A stretch of DNA of 64,000 nucleotides from Cohnella luojiensis (GCF_004564235.1 NZ_SOMN01000003.1:124001-188000), one strand, 5' to 3'; positions 1 to 9,086 are shown, numbered from the stretch's first letter. The notes: generated by a model not told the origin, from the letters alone. Numbers and translations are program-made.

Positions 1-1446
1 AACGTGGATTTTAACCTTAAGGGGGGCGAGATCCACGCCTTGCTCGGAGCCAACGGCGCTGGCAAAAGCACGCTGATGAAAATTTTGTCCGGTGCTTATG
101 AAACCGATGAAGGTACGATCGAAACGGGAGATGGAACCTACAGTTTCCGATCGCCCGCCGATTCGAAGAACGCCGGCATTCATTGCGTCTATCAAGAAGT
201 TGACACTTCCCTCGTTTCCCATCTAAGCGTATCGGAAAATATATTCCTTGATCAGCTTGCCAATTCAATGGGTAACCCTTGGTTGAAATGGGGAAGTCTT
301 CACGATGCGGCAAGAGAAGTACTCAAACGGATCGGACTAACGATTTCCCCGCAGGCGTTGATCAGGGACTTGACGTTGTCGGAGAAACAGCTGGTGCTTA
401 TCGCAAGACTGCTTGCCGAGGAAGCGAAGTTCGTTATCCTCGACGAACCGACGGCTCCGCTAAGCTTGGATGAAGCGGACAAGCTGTTCGGCATCATGCG
501 GGGGTTGAAGGACGCGGGCATCGGCGTTATCTTCATCTCTCACCGTCTGCCCGAAGTGTTCCGGATATGCGATCGAATCACGGTCATGCGCGACGGCGAG
601 CGAGTGTTGACCGAGCGCAAAGAAGATATCGATTCGGCGGGAGTCGTCCGGGCTATGCTCGGCAAAAGCTTCGACGAAGAATTCCCCAAGCTGCCCGCGA
701 CTATCGGCGAACCGATATTAACGGTTCGGGGACTGGAGGCGGGGCGACGCGTCCGCGGCGTCAACCTGGATGTTCGGCGAGGAGAGATCCTGGCGATCGT
801 AGGACTGGTCGGCGCCGGCAAAACCGAGCTATCCAGGGTTTTGTTCGGTGCCGATACCGCGGAGCGGGGGACCGTCTCCGTTGACGGCAAACCGGTTAAG
901 CTCGGAAGTCCGTCCGACGCGGTGCGGGCGGGCATAGCGCTTATTCCGGAGGAGCGGCGCAAGGAAGGCATTCTCGTCAGGGAGTCGGTATTGCATAATC
1001 TTAGCTTGCCGATCTTGAAGGCCATAAGCCGATTCGGTTTCTTGTCGGGGAAATCGGAGCGGGAATTCGCTAACGGTCAGATTTCGGGGCTGGGGATCAA
1101 AACCTCTTCGGTAGCTCAGATTGCCGCATACTTAAGCGGAGGAAATCAGCAGAAGGTAGCTATCGGGAAATGGTTGGGCACCGAAGCGGAAGTCTTTCTG
1201 TTCGACGAGCCAACCAAGGGAGTGGACGTCGGCGCGAAAGGCGATATTTTTCGAATCATAGGCAATCTAGCGCAAAAGGGCAAGGGGATATTGTACTTAA
1301 CTTGCGAGTTTGCCGAGGCGCTCGGCTTGGCCGATCGCATTCTGGTCATGTGCGATGGCATCGTCGTAAAATCATTCAGCCGCGGAGAAGCAACGCAAGA
1401 GGATCTATTGTATTACGCCAGCGCGGGCCGGGAGGAATTAGCGTGA
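1..1446 (+). CDS. Sugar-type ABC importer ATP-binding protein (RbsA/MglA family), 5' end cut by window
   Basis: Double ATPase that powers uptake of a monosaccharide-like substrate at the inner face of the membrane. The reading frame is already open at base 1, so the true start lies upstream. The first nucleotide-binding domain has Walker A GANGAGKST and a Walker B ending ILDEPT, but its signature is degenerate (LSEKQ). The second has a variant P-loop GLVGAGKTE, an intact signature LSGGNQQK and FLFDEPTKGVDVG. Two fused domains with a weaker P-loop in the second are the usual layout of the RbsA/MglA/XylG family. It overlaps the following permease by 4 bases, so the two are translationally coupled. 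The binding protein should lie upstream of the window. The substrate cannot be told from the sequence. Confidence 0.9.
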   Translation, partial: NVDFNLKGGEIHALLGANGAGKSTLMKILSGAYETDEGTIETGDGTYSFRSPADSKNAGIHCVYQEVDTSLVSHLSVSENIFLDQLANSMGNPWLKWGSLHDAAREVLKRIGLTISPQALIRDLTLSEKQLVLIARLLAEEAKFVILDEPTAPLSLDEADKLFGIMRGLKDAGIGVIFISHRLPEVFRICDRITVMRDGERVLTERKEDIDSAGVVRAMLGKSFDEEFPKLPATIGEPILTVRGLEAGRRVRGVNLDVRRGEILAIVGLVGAGKTELSRVLFGADTAERGTVSVDGKPVKLGSPSDAVRAGIALIPEERRKEGILVRESVLHNLSLPILKAISRFGFLSGKSEREFANGQISGLGIKTSSVAQIAAYLSGGNQQKVAIGKWLGTEAEVFLFDEPTKGVDVGAKGDIFRIIGNLAQKGKGILYLTCEFAEALGLADRILVMCDGIVVKSFSRGEATQEDLLYYASAGREELA

Positions 1447-2429
1447 AAAAGCATCTGCTGTCGTTTACATTCAAATACGGAGCGCTTGCGTTCATCGGAT
1501 TGGTTATTTTGTTCTTCTCCTTTCAGAGCGAGTATTTTTTCACTTACGGCAACTTGACGGACATTCTTCGATCCATCTCCATCGTAACGTTCGTGGCAAT
1601 CGGAGTCACGATATCCTTGACGGTAGACGGATTCGACTTATCGGTTGGAGCCACGGTTTCTCTGTCGACCGTAGTAACGGCGACCTTGATGGTGTGGTAT
1701 GAAATGCCGCTCGTCGTCGTTCTTATCGTCCCGATAGTCATTGGAGCTCTCGTCGGAATATTGAACGCGCTATTGATCGTTAAAATCCGGATTCCCGATT
1801 TGTTGGCGACGTTAGCCGTCATGTACATCGTGAACGGAATCCACAAGACCTATACCAAGGGCTATTCCATCTATAACAATATGCCTTTGCCGGATGGAAC
1901 GACGGCGCCGGGAGTCATGGACAAGGATTTCCTCTGGATCGGCCAAGGCAAGCTGCTGGGAGTTCCATTTCCCGTTATTCTCATGCTGCTGGCCGTCGTA
2001 GCCGCCCACGTTTTCTTCAAATATACGAGATGGGGACGGCAGATGATCATGACCGGCGGCAACGAGGAGGCGGCCAGGCTGTCCGGTTTGAAGGTAAAAC
2101 GGGTTAGAACGCTAGCCTATATCGCTTCGGGTATTTTCGCCTCGATCGGAGGTATCCTGTTTGCCTCTCGAATCGGTTCCGGTCAGATCGACGCGGGCGC
2201 CCCGATGCTGATGGAATCCGTGGCGGCGGTATTCATCGGATACTCCGTGTTCGCCGCCGGGCGCCCCAACATTATCGGCACCTTCTTCGGTGCCGTTCTA
2301 ATGGGAGTGCTCGTCAACGGATTAACGATGATGAACGTTCAATATTACACGACCGACATCATCAAGGGATCCGTTCTGGTTCTGGCCCTTGCCGTTACTT
2401 TCATTCACTTGAATCGACGCAAAGCCTAA
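1443..2429 (+). CDS. Sugar-type ABC importer permease (RbsC family)
   Basis: Integral membrane permease of 328 residues that partners the preceding ATPase. The start is GTG at 1443, preceded by GGAGGA at 1431-1436, and it overlaps the ATPase stop as GTGA. The protein is very hydrophobic with about eight to ten membrane segments, and it carries the family segment DGFDLSVGATVSLS followed by a loop ending IPDLLATLAVMYIVNGI. The region GRQMIMTGGNEEAARLSG is the cytoplasmic loop that docks on the ATPase in RbsC-type permeases. No binding-protein gene follows it; the next gene belongs to a different (BMP) family and has its own promoter. Substrate unknown. Confidence 0.9.
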   Translation: MKKHLLSFTFKYGALAFIGLVILFFSFQSEYFFTYGNLTDILRSISIVTFVAIGVTISLTVDGFDLSVGATVSLSTVVTATLMVWYEMPLVVVLIVPIVIGALVGILNALLIVKIRIPDLLATLAVMYIVNGIHKTYTKGYSIYNNMPLPDGTTAPGVMDKDFLWIGQGKLLGVPFPVILMLLAVVAAHVFFKYTRWGRQMIMTGGNEEAARLSGLKVKRVRTLAYIASGIFASIGGILFASRIGSGQIDAGAPMLMESVAAVFIGYSVFAAGRPNIIGTFFGAVLMGVLVNGLTMMNVQYYTTDIIKGSVLVLALAVTFIHLNRRKA

Positions 2430-2466
2430 GCGAAATCCGCCAAATACATGCAACATATTTAATGTT

Positions 2467-2495
2467 TTGACAAAATCCAACCTTTAAACTAGGAT
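2467..2495 (+). promoter_or_regulatory. Probable sigma-A promoter of the nucleoside importer operon
   Basis: TTGACA at 2467-2472 and TAGGAT at 2490-2495 are separated by 17 bases, in an AT-rich gap just before the lipoprotein gene. The -35 is a perfect consensus and the -10 keeps the key TA...T bases. Confidence 0.55.
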
Positions 2496-2537
2496 CTAAT
2501 AATAGATAATAGAATATTAGACTAGGAGAGAATACAA

Positions 2538-3599
2538 ATGAAAAAACCATTACTGCTTGTTCTTACTTTCGTATTACTCGGGGGACTTCTTGCGGCATGC
2601 GGTTCGAATAACGGTAATAACGCGAAAAGCAGCGCGCCTGCGGGCACCGAAAGCGCATCTGCTAGCGCATCGCCATCCGAATCTGCCGCAAAACCTAAGA
2701 AAATCGCTTTAGTTACTCCTGAACCGATTGGCGTCAACCCTTTCTTCCAGCTTATGGACGAAGGCTTCAAGAAAGCTGGGGAAGAATTCGGAGTTGAGGT
2801 CAAAACCATAGAGTCTACCGATCCGGCATCCATCGAGCAGAACCTGAGGACTGCCGCCGCCGGTGATTATGATCTGATTATTACGTCGACTTTCCAAGTC
2901 GAAGACGCATTGAAGAAAATCGCTCCCGAATTTCCGGACAAATCGTTCGCGGTCATCGATACCGTGATCGACCTGCCGAACGTTCGCAGCGTAGCGTTCC
3001 GCGAGCACGAAGCCTCTTACTTACTTGGAGCGGCAGCGGCGTTGATTTCCAAATCCGGTACGGTAGGCAACGTTGTGGCATTGGACATTCCGTTGTTGTC
3101 GAAGTACACGAGCGGATTCGACCAAGGCGCGAAATCGGTTAATCCGGACATTAAAGTATTGGTGAACTACGTTGGCGGATTTACCGATCCGGCTAAAGCC
3201 AAAGAGCTTGCGATCCTGCAAAATTCTCAAGGCGCCGATTTCATTGCGGGAATGTCCGCGGTAGGCGACCTGGGCGTGTTCGAAGCCGCCGGCGAGAAAG
3301 GTTTCTTCGCTTCCGGACAAGATACCGATAACACGGACGGCAAGCAAGTTATTCTTTCTCAGCTTAAAGGAACGGATGCGGTCGCTTACGAAACGGTGAA
3401 GGATTTCGTTTCGGGCAACTTCTCCTTCGGCGTACGCGACTACGGACTTAAAGAGGGCGGCGTTGGCTTGACTTTCGTCAACAAAGAAAGCAAATCCCCG
3501 CTTAACGACGCGATCGGACAAGAAAACATTGACAAGCTGAAGAAGATCAATGATGATATCGTAGCAGGGACTATCGTAGTCAAGAACCCGCTGCAATAA
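2538..3599 (+). CDS. nupN: BMP-family substrate-binding lipoprotein of a nucleoside ABC importer
   Basis: Extracellular binding protein of 353 residues, anchored by lipid. The signal peptide starts MKKPLLLVLTF and ends in the lipobox LLAAC, with Cys21 as the lipidation site, followed by a Ser/Ala-rich linker. The body is a PnrA/BMP type I binding fold: PKKIALVTPEPIGVNPFFQLMDEGF at its start and later YLLGAAAALISKSGTVGNV. BMP-family proteins bind purine nucleosides, and the gene order lipoprotein-ATPase-permease-permease matches the B. subtilis guanosine importer NupNOPQ. A nucleoside phosphorylase downstream supports this. RBS AGGAGAG at about 2523. A hairpin after the stop probably sets a higher lipoprotein level than the membrane parts. 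Confidence 0.88.
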   Translation: MKKPLLLVLTFVLLGGLLAACGSNNGNNAKSSAPAGTESASASASPSESAAKPKKIALVTPEPIGVNPFFQLMDEGFKKAGEEFGVEVKTIESTDPASIEQNLRTAAAGDYDLIITSTFQVEDALKKIAPEFPDKSFAVIDTVIDLPNVRSVAFREHEASYLLGAAAALISKSGTVGNVVALDIPLLSKYTSGFDQGAKSVNPDIKVLVNYVGGFTDPAKAKELAILQNSQGADFIAGMSAVGDLGVFEAAGEKGFFASGQDTDNTDGKQVILSQLKGTDAVAYETVKDFVSGNFSFGVRDYGLKEGGVGLTFVNKESKSPLNDAIGQENIDKLKKINDDIVAGTIVVKNPLQ

Positions 3600-3628
3600 T
3601 TTAATAAAAACCATATACTGCTTATTTT

Positions 3629-3654
3629 AACCGGCTGCCCCAAAGCAGCCGGTT
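3629..3654 (+). terminator. Intercistronic hairpin/weak terminator after the binding protein gene
   Basis: AACCGGCTGC at 3629-3638 pairs perfectly with GCAGCCGGTT at 3645-3654 around a 6-base loop. The T-run after it is poor (TTTCCTAT), so it is more likely a partial terminator or 3'-end stabiliser that lowers transcription into the ATPase gene. Confidence 0.6.
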
Positions 3655-3690
3655 TCCTATGCTTTCGGACAATGGATAGGAGTGAATCAA

Positions 3691-5196
3691 ATGTTGCTCG
3701 AGATGGAACGGATAACCAAAAGTTACGGCGACGTGAAAGCGAACAGGGGAATCGACTACAATCTCAAAGCAGGCGAAGTGCATGCCATCGTTGGTGAAAA
3801 CGGAGCAGGAAAAACAACGTTGATGCGTATTTTATACGGTATGGAGCAGCCATCCTCAGGCATGATCAAGCTTAAGGGCAAGGAGGTGTTCTTCGCCGAT
3901 CCGAAGGAAGCGATACGTCATGGAATCGGGATGGTTCACCAGCATTTCATGTTGTTTCCGAATTTCTCGGTCGCCGAGAATATCGTAATCGGCAAGGAGC
4001 CGGGCAAGGTCAGGTTTGACCGTAAAACCGCCGCAGCCCAAGTGGAGGCCTTGTCGAATGCTTACGGGATTAAAGTCGATCCTTGGGCCAAAGCAGGCGA
4101 TTGTCCTCTTGGCGTCCAGCAGCGCGTGGAAATTCTGAAGGTTCTCCATCAGGGAGCGGAAATTATTATTTTGGATGAGCCGACCGGAGTTCTAACGCCT
4201 CTGGAGGTTAGGGAGCTGTTGGACGCGATCAAGGCTCTGACGCTTAAAGGCAAGAGCTTCATTCTTATCAGCCACAAGCTGAACGAAGTCATGAGCGCCG
4301 CGGACAGGATAACGGTTTTGCGAGACGGCGAAGTGACGGGGACCCTCGAGGCTTCGCAAACCAACGTGGAACAATTGTCCAAGCTCATGGTCGGTCGATC
4401 GCTTGCGCCGGCAATCAAGCGGCCTTCCTCGCCAAAGCGCGCCGTTCTCGAGTTAAACAACGTATCGTTGTTCGGCAGCGGGAGTAAACCGCTGTTGGAC
4501 TCGATCAGCATGAACGTTAGGGCAGGGGAAATCGTCGGAATCGCCGGCATATCCGGCAACGGCCAATCGGAGCTTATCCAGGCCATCGCGGGATTGCTTG
4601 CGCCGGATCAAGGCAGCATCTCGCTCCTGGGAGCCAACGTTACGGGACGAAGCGCCCGCGAGCTTAGGGATGCAGGGCTTGCCCATATTCCCGAAGATCG
4701 TTATATATGGGGGGCAAACAAATCCGCAACCGTTGCCGAGACGGGAATGATGGGCCACCAACGCAGGCTGCAGAGATTTGGGCTAATGAGAGGCAAAGAA
4801 ATAAAAACGCTCGTATCGGACTGGATTCAACAATATTCGATTAAAGCCGGTTCTCTCGATAACCAAACTCAGAATTTATCCGGAGGAAACCTTCAGAAAC
4901 TAATCGTTGCCCGCGAGCTTGCGCAAAATACGCCGTTCTTGATCGCCGCCGAGCCGACGCGGGGAGTAGATATCGGCGCGATGGAGACGATTCATGAACA
5001 ATTGCTTCGAAAGAGAGACGGCGGAGGGGCCATCTTGTTGGTCTCTTCGGAGCTGTCGGAAGTTCTTAAATTGTCCGACCGTATTCTCGTCATGTATGAA
5101 GGAAAGATCGCGGGAGAATTACAGGTCAGCGATGCCACCGAGGAAAAGCTAAGCTTGTTAATGGCGGGAGGGAAGCGGAATGCACAAGATCAATAA
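3691..5196 (+). CDS. nupO: Nucleoside ABC importer ATP-binding protein
   Basis: Double ATPase of 501 residues. Domain 1 has Walker A GENGAGKTT, the family-specific MVHQHFMLFPNFSVAENIV stretch and ILDEPTGVLTP; domain 2 has GISGNGQSE and LSGGNLQK, then AAEPTRGVDIGA. This pattern is typical of YufO/NupO ATPases, which work with BMP-type lipoproteins. The ATG at 3691 is chosen because AGGAG at 3678-3682 lies 8 bases before it; a GTG at 3682 overlaps that Shine-Dalgarno and is unlikely. The SD region (3673-3684) is perfectly complementary over 12 bases to the predicted small RNA at about 30.1 kb. The next gene overlaps it by 17 bases. Confidence 0.9.
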   Translation: MLLEMERITKSYGDVKANRGIDYNLKAGEVHAIVGENGAGKTTLMRILYGMEQPSSGMIKLKGKEVFFADPKEAIRHGIGMVHQHFMLFPNFSVAENIVIGKEPGKVRFDRKTAAAQVEALSNAYGIKVDPWAKAGDCPLGVQQRVEILKVLHQGAEIIILDEPTGVLTPLEVRELLDAIKALTLKGKSFILISHKLNEVMSAADRITVLRDGEVTGTLEASQTNVEQLSKLMVGRSLAPAIKRPSSPKRAVLELNNVSLFGSGSKPLLDSISMNVRAGEIVGIAGISGNGQSELIQAIAGLLAPDQGSISLLGANVTGRSARELRDAGLAHIPEDRYIWGANKSATVAETGMMGHQRRLQRFGLMRGKEIKTLVSDWIQQYSIKAGSLDNQTQNLSGGNLQKLIVARELAQNTPFLIAAEPTRGVDIGAMETIHEQLLRKRDGGGAILLVSSELSEVLKLSDRILVMYEGKIAGELQVSDATEEKLSLLMAGGKRNAQDQ

Positions 5197-6247
5197 GCTG
5201 CTTCAACCGTTGGTTGGACCGATTGTCGCGATTTTCCTTGGTCTGCTGGCAGGATCGATAGCCATTCTAGTCGCAGGCGGTTCCATAGCGGAGACGTATT
5301 CCGAGATGTGGAAAGGCGCGTTCGGAAGCTTTTACTTCTTTACGAGCACGCTTAGCCGCGCAACCCCCATTATTCTAATCGGAATGGGTGCGGTGATCGC
5401 TTTCCGTTCCGGCTTCTTTAACCTTGGCGCCGAAGGACAGATGGTGCTCGGCGGATTAAGCGCCGCGCTCGTCGGGCTGTATTTGCCCGGACCGGCATGG
5501 TTTGTTTGCATTGCCGCTTTACTCGCCGGAGTTATTGCAGGCGGGCTATGGTCGGCTATGGCCGGTTATTTCGATGTGCGATTTCGGGTAAATCTGCTTA
5601 TTACGACGCTTCTGCTTAATTATATTGCCACGCTCTTCGCCGGTTATATGGTCGCCTATCCCTTCAAGGATCGATCGGGCTCGGCCGCGATGGCGCAATC
5701 CGCCATGTTGGACAGCGGGATCTGGCTGCCTAAATTGTTCAAGGGCATGGCCGTGCATGCCGGATTGGTTATTGCCGTTATAGCTGTTATCGCGCTGTAC
5801 GTTTACCTGACGAAATCAGTGTCGGGTTATGAGGCGCGCATGCTGGGAGGAAATCCATTATTCGCCGTATACGGCGGAATTAAGCGGACGTCGCTGATGA
5901 TTACCACGATGTTCGCCAGCGGCGGGCTAGCCGGGTTGGCGGGAGCGACCGAGGTTCTCGGCTCGCAGTACCGTTACATTGATAATGCTTTCTCTTCGGC
6001 CGATTACGCATGGACAGGCATTATGGCCGCCCTTCTTGCGAACGCGAATCCGCTCGGCACGGCCGTGGCGGCATTCTTCCTGGCCGCGCTTCAGACGGGC
6101 GGAATGGGCGTTGAATTGAATACGGAGGTGCCGCTTGAAATTGGAGCGGTCATTCAAGCGGTGCTGATACTCTTCATTACCGTCAAGTTCACGCTGAGCT
6201 TCTGGAAACGGAGAAAGGGGAGAAACCACGATGGATCAACTGCTTGA
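5180..6247 (+). CDS. nupP: Nucleoside ABC importer permease 1
   Basis: Membrane permease of 355 residues in the BPD_transp_2 family, paired with the ATPase before it and the permease after it. It begins MHKINKLLQPLVGPIVAIFLGLLAGS and carries the characteristic GFFNLGAEGQMVLGG segment found in YufP-like permeases; the cytoplasmic coupling loop is around ARMLGGNPLFAVYGGI. The ATG at 5180 has a purine-rich GGGAGGGAAGCGG before it and lies inside the last 17 bases of the ATPase gene, so translation is probably coupled. It ends with a basic tail (WKRRKGR). Confidence 0.9.
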   Translation: MHKINKLLQPLVGPIVAIFLGLLAGSIAILVAGGSIAETYSEMWKGAFGSFYFFTSTLSRATPIILIGMGAVIAFRSGFFNLGAEGQMVLGGLSAALVGLYLPGPAWFVCIAALLAGVIAGGLWSAMAGYFDVRFRVNLLITTLLLNYIATLFAGYMVAYPFKDRSGSAAMAQSAMLDSGIWLPKLFKGMAVHAGLVIAVIAVIALYVYLTKSVSGYEARMLGGNPLFAVYGGIKRTSLMITTMFASGGLAGLAGATEVLGSQYRYIDNAFSSADYAWTGIMAALLANANPLGTAVAAFFLAALQTGGMGVELNTEVPLEIGAVIQAVLILFITVKFTLSFWKRRKGRNHDGSTA

Positions 6248-7154
6248 TCTCGCTTTGTTCAATTCCGCGCTGCGCGTTCTTACGCCGATACTGCTTGCCG
6301 CGCTTGGCGGGGCGCTTTGCGCCCGCGCAGGGTTGTTTAACGTAGGACTAGAAGGCTTGATGTTGATCGGCGCATTCACCGCGATCGTCGGCAATCACTA
6401 TTTCTCGAATACGGCGCTGGCTATTTTATTCGCTATTGCTTGTGTATCAATATTCTCCCTTTTGTTCGCTTATTTAAGCATTCATCTCCAGGCAAACGTT
6501 ATCGTCGTGGGGATCGCGATGAACTTCCTGGCGCTAGGATTAACAACGTTCAGCCTAAGGACGATCTTTCATGTAAAAGGCGCCTATCACAACAAAGAGA
6601 TGATCGGTCTTCCGAAGTGGGAATTGCCGCTGATCAAAGATATCCCGGTTGTGGGAGATATTCTGTCCGGCCAATCGCCGCTCGTTTATTTAGCTTTGGT
6701 TCTTGCCGGGCTGTTATGGTATTATTTCTACCGGACAATCGGCGGGTTCCGCTTTCTGGCTGCCGGGGGCAACCCGCTTGCAGCTAGGAGCATCGGCATA
6801 CGAGTTCGGCGCTACCAATATGGGGCTGTGCTGGCTTGCGGCGTTCTATGCGCATTGGCGGGCGCCCAGCTCTCGCTTGGGCAAGTCACGATGTTCACCG
6901 AGGGGATGACGGCGGGGCGGGGCTTCATCGCGCTTGTCGCCATGATGCTCGGGCAGTCGGGCCCTCTCGGCGTTGTCGCATCCAGCGCGCTCTTCGGATT
7001 GATGGATTCGTTCAGCATTCGGCTGCAGGGCTTGTCGTTGCCGTCTCATTTTACGCAAATGGTTCCTTACGCGGTGACAATCGTCGCTATGTTCTTCTTC
7101 AAGGACAAAGGTTTTCTGAAGGACGCTCAAAGCTCCGGCTCCAGCTCCAGATAG
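6231..7154 (+). CDS. nupQ: Nucleoside ABC importer permease 2
   Basis: Second permease subunit, 307 residues. It carries AGLFNVGLEGLMLIGAF, the counterpart of the first permease's GFFNLGAEGQM segment, which marks it as the YufQ-type partner. Another family segment is LAAGGNPLAARSIGIRV. It overlaps the first permease by 17 bases, with AAAGGGGAGA about 7 bases before ATG 6231. The two permeases should form the membrane heterodimer of the importer. Confidence 0.9.
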   Translation: MDQLLDLALFNSALRVLTPILLAALGGALCARAGLFNVGLEGLMLIGAFTAIVGNHYFSNTALAILFAIACVSIFSLLFAYLSIHLQANVIVVGIAMNFLALGLTTFSLRTIFHVKGAYHNKEMIGLPKWELPLIKDIPVVGDILSGQSPLVYLALVLAGLLWYYFYRTIGGFRFLAAGGNPLAARSIGIRVRRYQYGAVLACGVLCALAGAQLSLGQVTMFTEGMTAGRGFIALVAMMLGQSGPLGVVASSALFGLMDSFSIRLQGLSLPSHFTQMVPYAVTIVAMFFFKDKGFLKDAQSSGSSSR

Positions 7155-7196
7155 GGCCAAAGTCGACTGAGCGCGTCAAGATGGAGGTAGAAATTC

Positions 7197-7871
7197 ATGC
7201 ATAATAAAGCAGATCGATTAAAGAATGCCAAGGTGATCTTGCCTTCCGATATAGACATCGAAAAACGCGATCGTCTTCCAGCCGGTCAAACCTTTACCGG
7301 AAAGTTCCCGATCCTTCATGAGGGCGAAGTCCCGAAGTACGATTTGAACGATTGGCGGTTGACGATTGGCGGCGAAGTGGAGGAGGAGATCTCCTTCAGC
7401 TTTGATGAAATACTTATGCTGCCCTCAACGCGCATCCAGTGTGACATCCATTGCGTTACGCGTTGGTCGAAGCTGGATACGGAGTGGGAGGGCGTATTGT
7501 TCAGTGATCTTCTCCCTCTGCTCAAAGTAAAGCCGGAAGCGAAGTTCGTAATGTTCCACGCGGATCCGGACTACGAAACGAATGTGCCGCTCGCCGATCT
7601 GATGCTCGACAATGTCATGCTCGCCTACCGTTACGCGGGAGAGCCTCTGACGGAAAAGCACGGATGGCCGCTTAGGACCATCGTTCCTCACCGTTATTTC
7701 TGGAAGAGCGCGAAATGGGTGAAACGTATTGAATTCATGAAGGAGGATCGTCCGGGCTTCTGGGAGCGCAACGGCTTTCACAACGAGGCCGATCCTTTCA
7801 AAGAGCAGCGGTTCTCCGGAGAAGCGTTGCCGATACCGGAAGACGAGTGGACGAAGAAGGAGTTCGATTAA
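7197..7871 (+). CDS. Sulfite-oxidase-like molybdopterin-dependent oxidoreductase (YuiH type)
   Basis: Cytoplasmic protein of 224 residues with a single sulfite-oxidase-type molybdopterin domain and no Tat or other signal peptide, no heme domain and no dimerisation domain. The likely molybdenum ligand is the second Cys in RIQCDIHCVTRWSKLD, and the C-terminal part has PHRYFWKSAKWVKRIEF. Single-domain relatives are common in Gram-positives and their substrates are not known. It sits 42 bases after the importer and 1 base before the phosphorylase gene, so it may be co-transcribed with the nucleoside genes. RBS GGAGG about 9 bases before ATG. A role in purine or other heterocycle oxidation is only a guess from position. 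Confidence 0.82.
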   Translation: MHNKADRLKNAKVILPSDIDIEKRDRLPAGQTFTGKFPILHEGEVPKYDLNDWRLTIGGEVEEEISFSFDEILMLPSTRIQCDIHCVTRWSKLDTEWEGVLFSDLLPLLKVKPEAKFVMFHADPDYETNVPLADLMLDNVMLAYRYAGEPLTEKHGWPLRTIVPHRYFWKSAKWVKRIEFMKEDRPGFWERNGFHNEADPFKEQRFSGEALPIPEDEWTKKEFD

Positions 7872-7872
7872 G

Positions 7873-8604
7873 ATGTTCCTGCCTATAATGCAAATTCATT
7901 CCGAAGACATTCCTTCGTATGCTATCGTGTGCGGCGATCCAAAGCGAGCCGAGCTCATCTCGCGCAAGCTGGAGGGAGCGCAAGAACTGGCGTTCAGCCG
8001 GGAATATCGAACATTCATAGGGGAAATAAACGGCGTCCGCTTGGCCGTCGTTAGCCATGGCGTGGGATCGGCCGGAGCGGCGATCTGTTTCGAGGAACTG
8101 ATCCGAGCGGGAGTAAAGACCTTAATTCGAGTGGGAACCGCCGGTTCCTACTCGGAAGATACGCCGGCGGGCAGCCTTATCGTCAGCACGGCTGCGGTCC
8201 GTACCGATGGCTTGACCCGCCAGCTTGTTCCCGAAGGTTTTCCCGCAGTCGGAGACAGCCGTGTAGTCGAGGCTTTATACGAAGCGGCGCTGGAGCAAGG
8301 CGGCGTTGTTCGCAAAGGCATTACGGTAACGCTTGACGTGTTCTTTCAAGGAGTCTTAGAATTCCCGCACAAGCAATACAAACAGGCCGGTGCTATCGCG
8401 GTAGAGATGGAGATAGCGGCGCTGTACGTGATTGCGAGCTTGCGCGGGGTCAGGGCGGGAGCGATCTTGGCTTTGGATGGTTATGCCGACGCCGATCTAG
8501 CAGCCGTATACGACCCGAACGTCGACGTGGTTGCGCTAGCGGTCGAACGCGAGATAGAAGCGGCACTGCGGGCGGTTGTCAAGCTTTCAATCCTTGACGG
8601 TTAA
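7873..8604 (+). CDS. Purine-nucleoside/uridine phosphorylase family protein
   Basis: Splits a nucleoside with phosphate to give free base and ribose-1-phosphate. The 243-residue protein has the NP-I family features: YAIVCGDPKRAELISRKL near the start (phosphate-binding Gly-Asp-Pro), SHGVGSAGAAICFEEL, LIRVGTAGSY and VEMEIAALYVIASLRG, where the Met-Glu pair contacts ribose. It follows the importer and oxidoreductase genes closely, and AAGGAG lies 10 bases before ATG 7873. DeoD- and Udp-like members cannot be separated with certainty here. The placement behind a BMP-type importer suggests a salvage unit: nucleoside import, then cleavage. Confidence 0.85.
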   Translation: MFLPIMQIHSEDIPSYAIVCGDPKRAELISRKLEGAQELAFSREYRTFIGEINGVRLAVVSHGVGSAGAAICFEELIRAGVKTLIRVGTAGSYSEDTPAGSLIVSTAAVRTDGLTRQLVPEGFPAVGDSRVVEALYEAALEQGGVVRKGITVTLDVFFQGVLEFPHKQYKQAGAIAVEMEIAALYVIASLRGVRAGAILALDGYADADLAAVYDPNVDVVALAVEREIEAALRAVVKLSILDG

Positions 8605-8687
8605 TAATAAAACGGTTGTATACATCGGCCAAATGGATGGAATTCGTGATCTCGAAGCGGGAAAATGGGCTGAAATTCGCGCCCCGC

Positions 8688-8717
8688 TTGAAAGTTCGCA
8701 TTGCAGGAGTGTATAAT
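8688..8717 (+). promoter_or_regulatory. Sigma-A promoter of hbs
   Basis: TTGAAA at 8688-8693 and a perfect TATAAT at 8712-8717, 18 bases apart, about 60 bases before the HU start codon. Confidence 0.7.
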
Positions 8718-8776
8718 TTCTGTTGAAACGGATAAACAGATAACATGCCATCGTACCGTTGTGGGAGGTGAATGCT

Positions 8777-9049
8777 ATGAATAAAACCGAATTGATTACC
8801 AAAGTGGCTGAATTGTCAGACTTGTCCAAGAAGGATGCAACCCAAGCGGTTGACGCCGTATTCGACGTAATCTCCGAAGCTCTGCAAGGCGGGGATAAAG
8901 TACAACTCGTCGGATTTGGTAACTTCGAAGTGCGCGAACGCTCCGCCCGTAAAGGACGCAATCCGCAAACCGGAGAGGAAATCGAAATTCCGGCCGGGAA
9001 GATCCCCGCATTCAAGCCGGGTAAAGCGCTTAAAGAAGGTATCAAATAA
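8777..9049 (+). CDS. hbs: HU-type DNA-binding protein HBsu
   Basis: Small basic histone-like protein of 90 residues that bends and compacts DNA as a homodimer. It starts [21 protein letters not shown] and carries [35 protein letters not shown], the DNA-binding arm region with its Arg/Lys and intercalating Pro context. The length equals the normal HU length. ATG 8777 is preceded by GGAGGTG; an upstream in-frame start would give a 6-residue extension unlike any HU. It has its own promoter. hbs directly upstream of mtrB genes is the B. subtilis order, though folE (mtrA) is missing here. Confidence 0.96.
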   Translation: MNKTELITKVAELSDLSKKDATQAVDAVFDVISEALQGGDKVQLVGFGNFEVRERSARKGRNPQTGEEIEIPAGKIPAFKPGKALKEGIK

Positions 9050-9086
9050 GTAGTGGGCCGTGCATGCCAAGTGCTGCATTTGCGGG

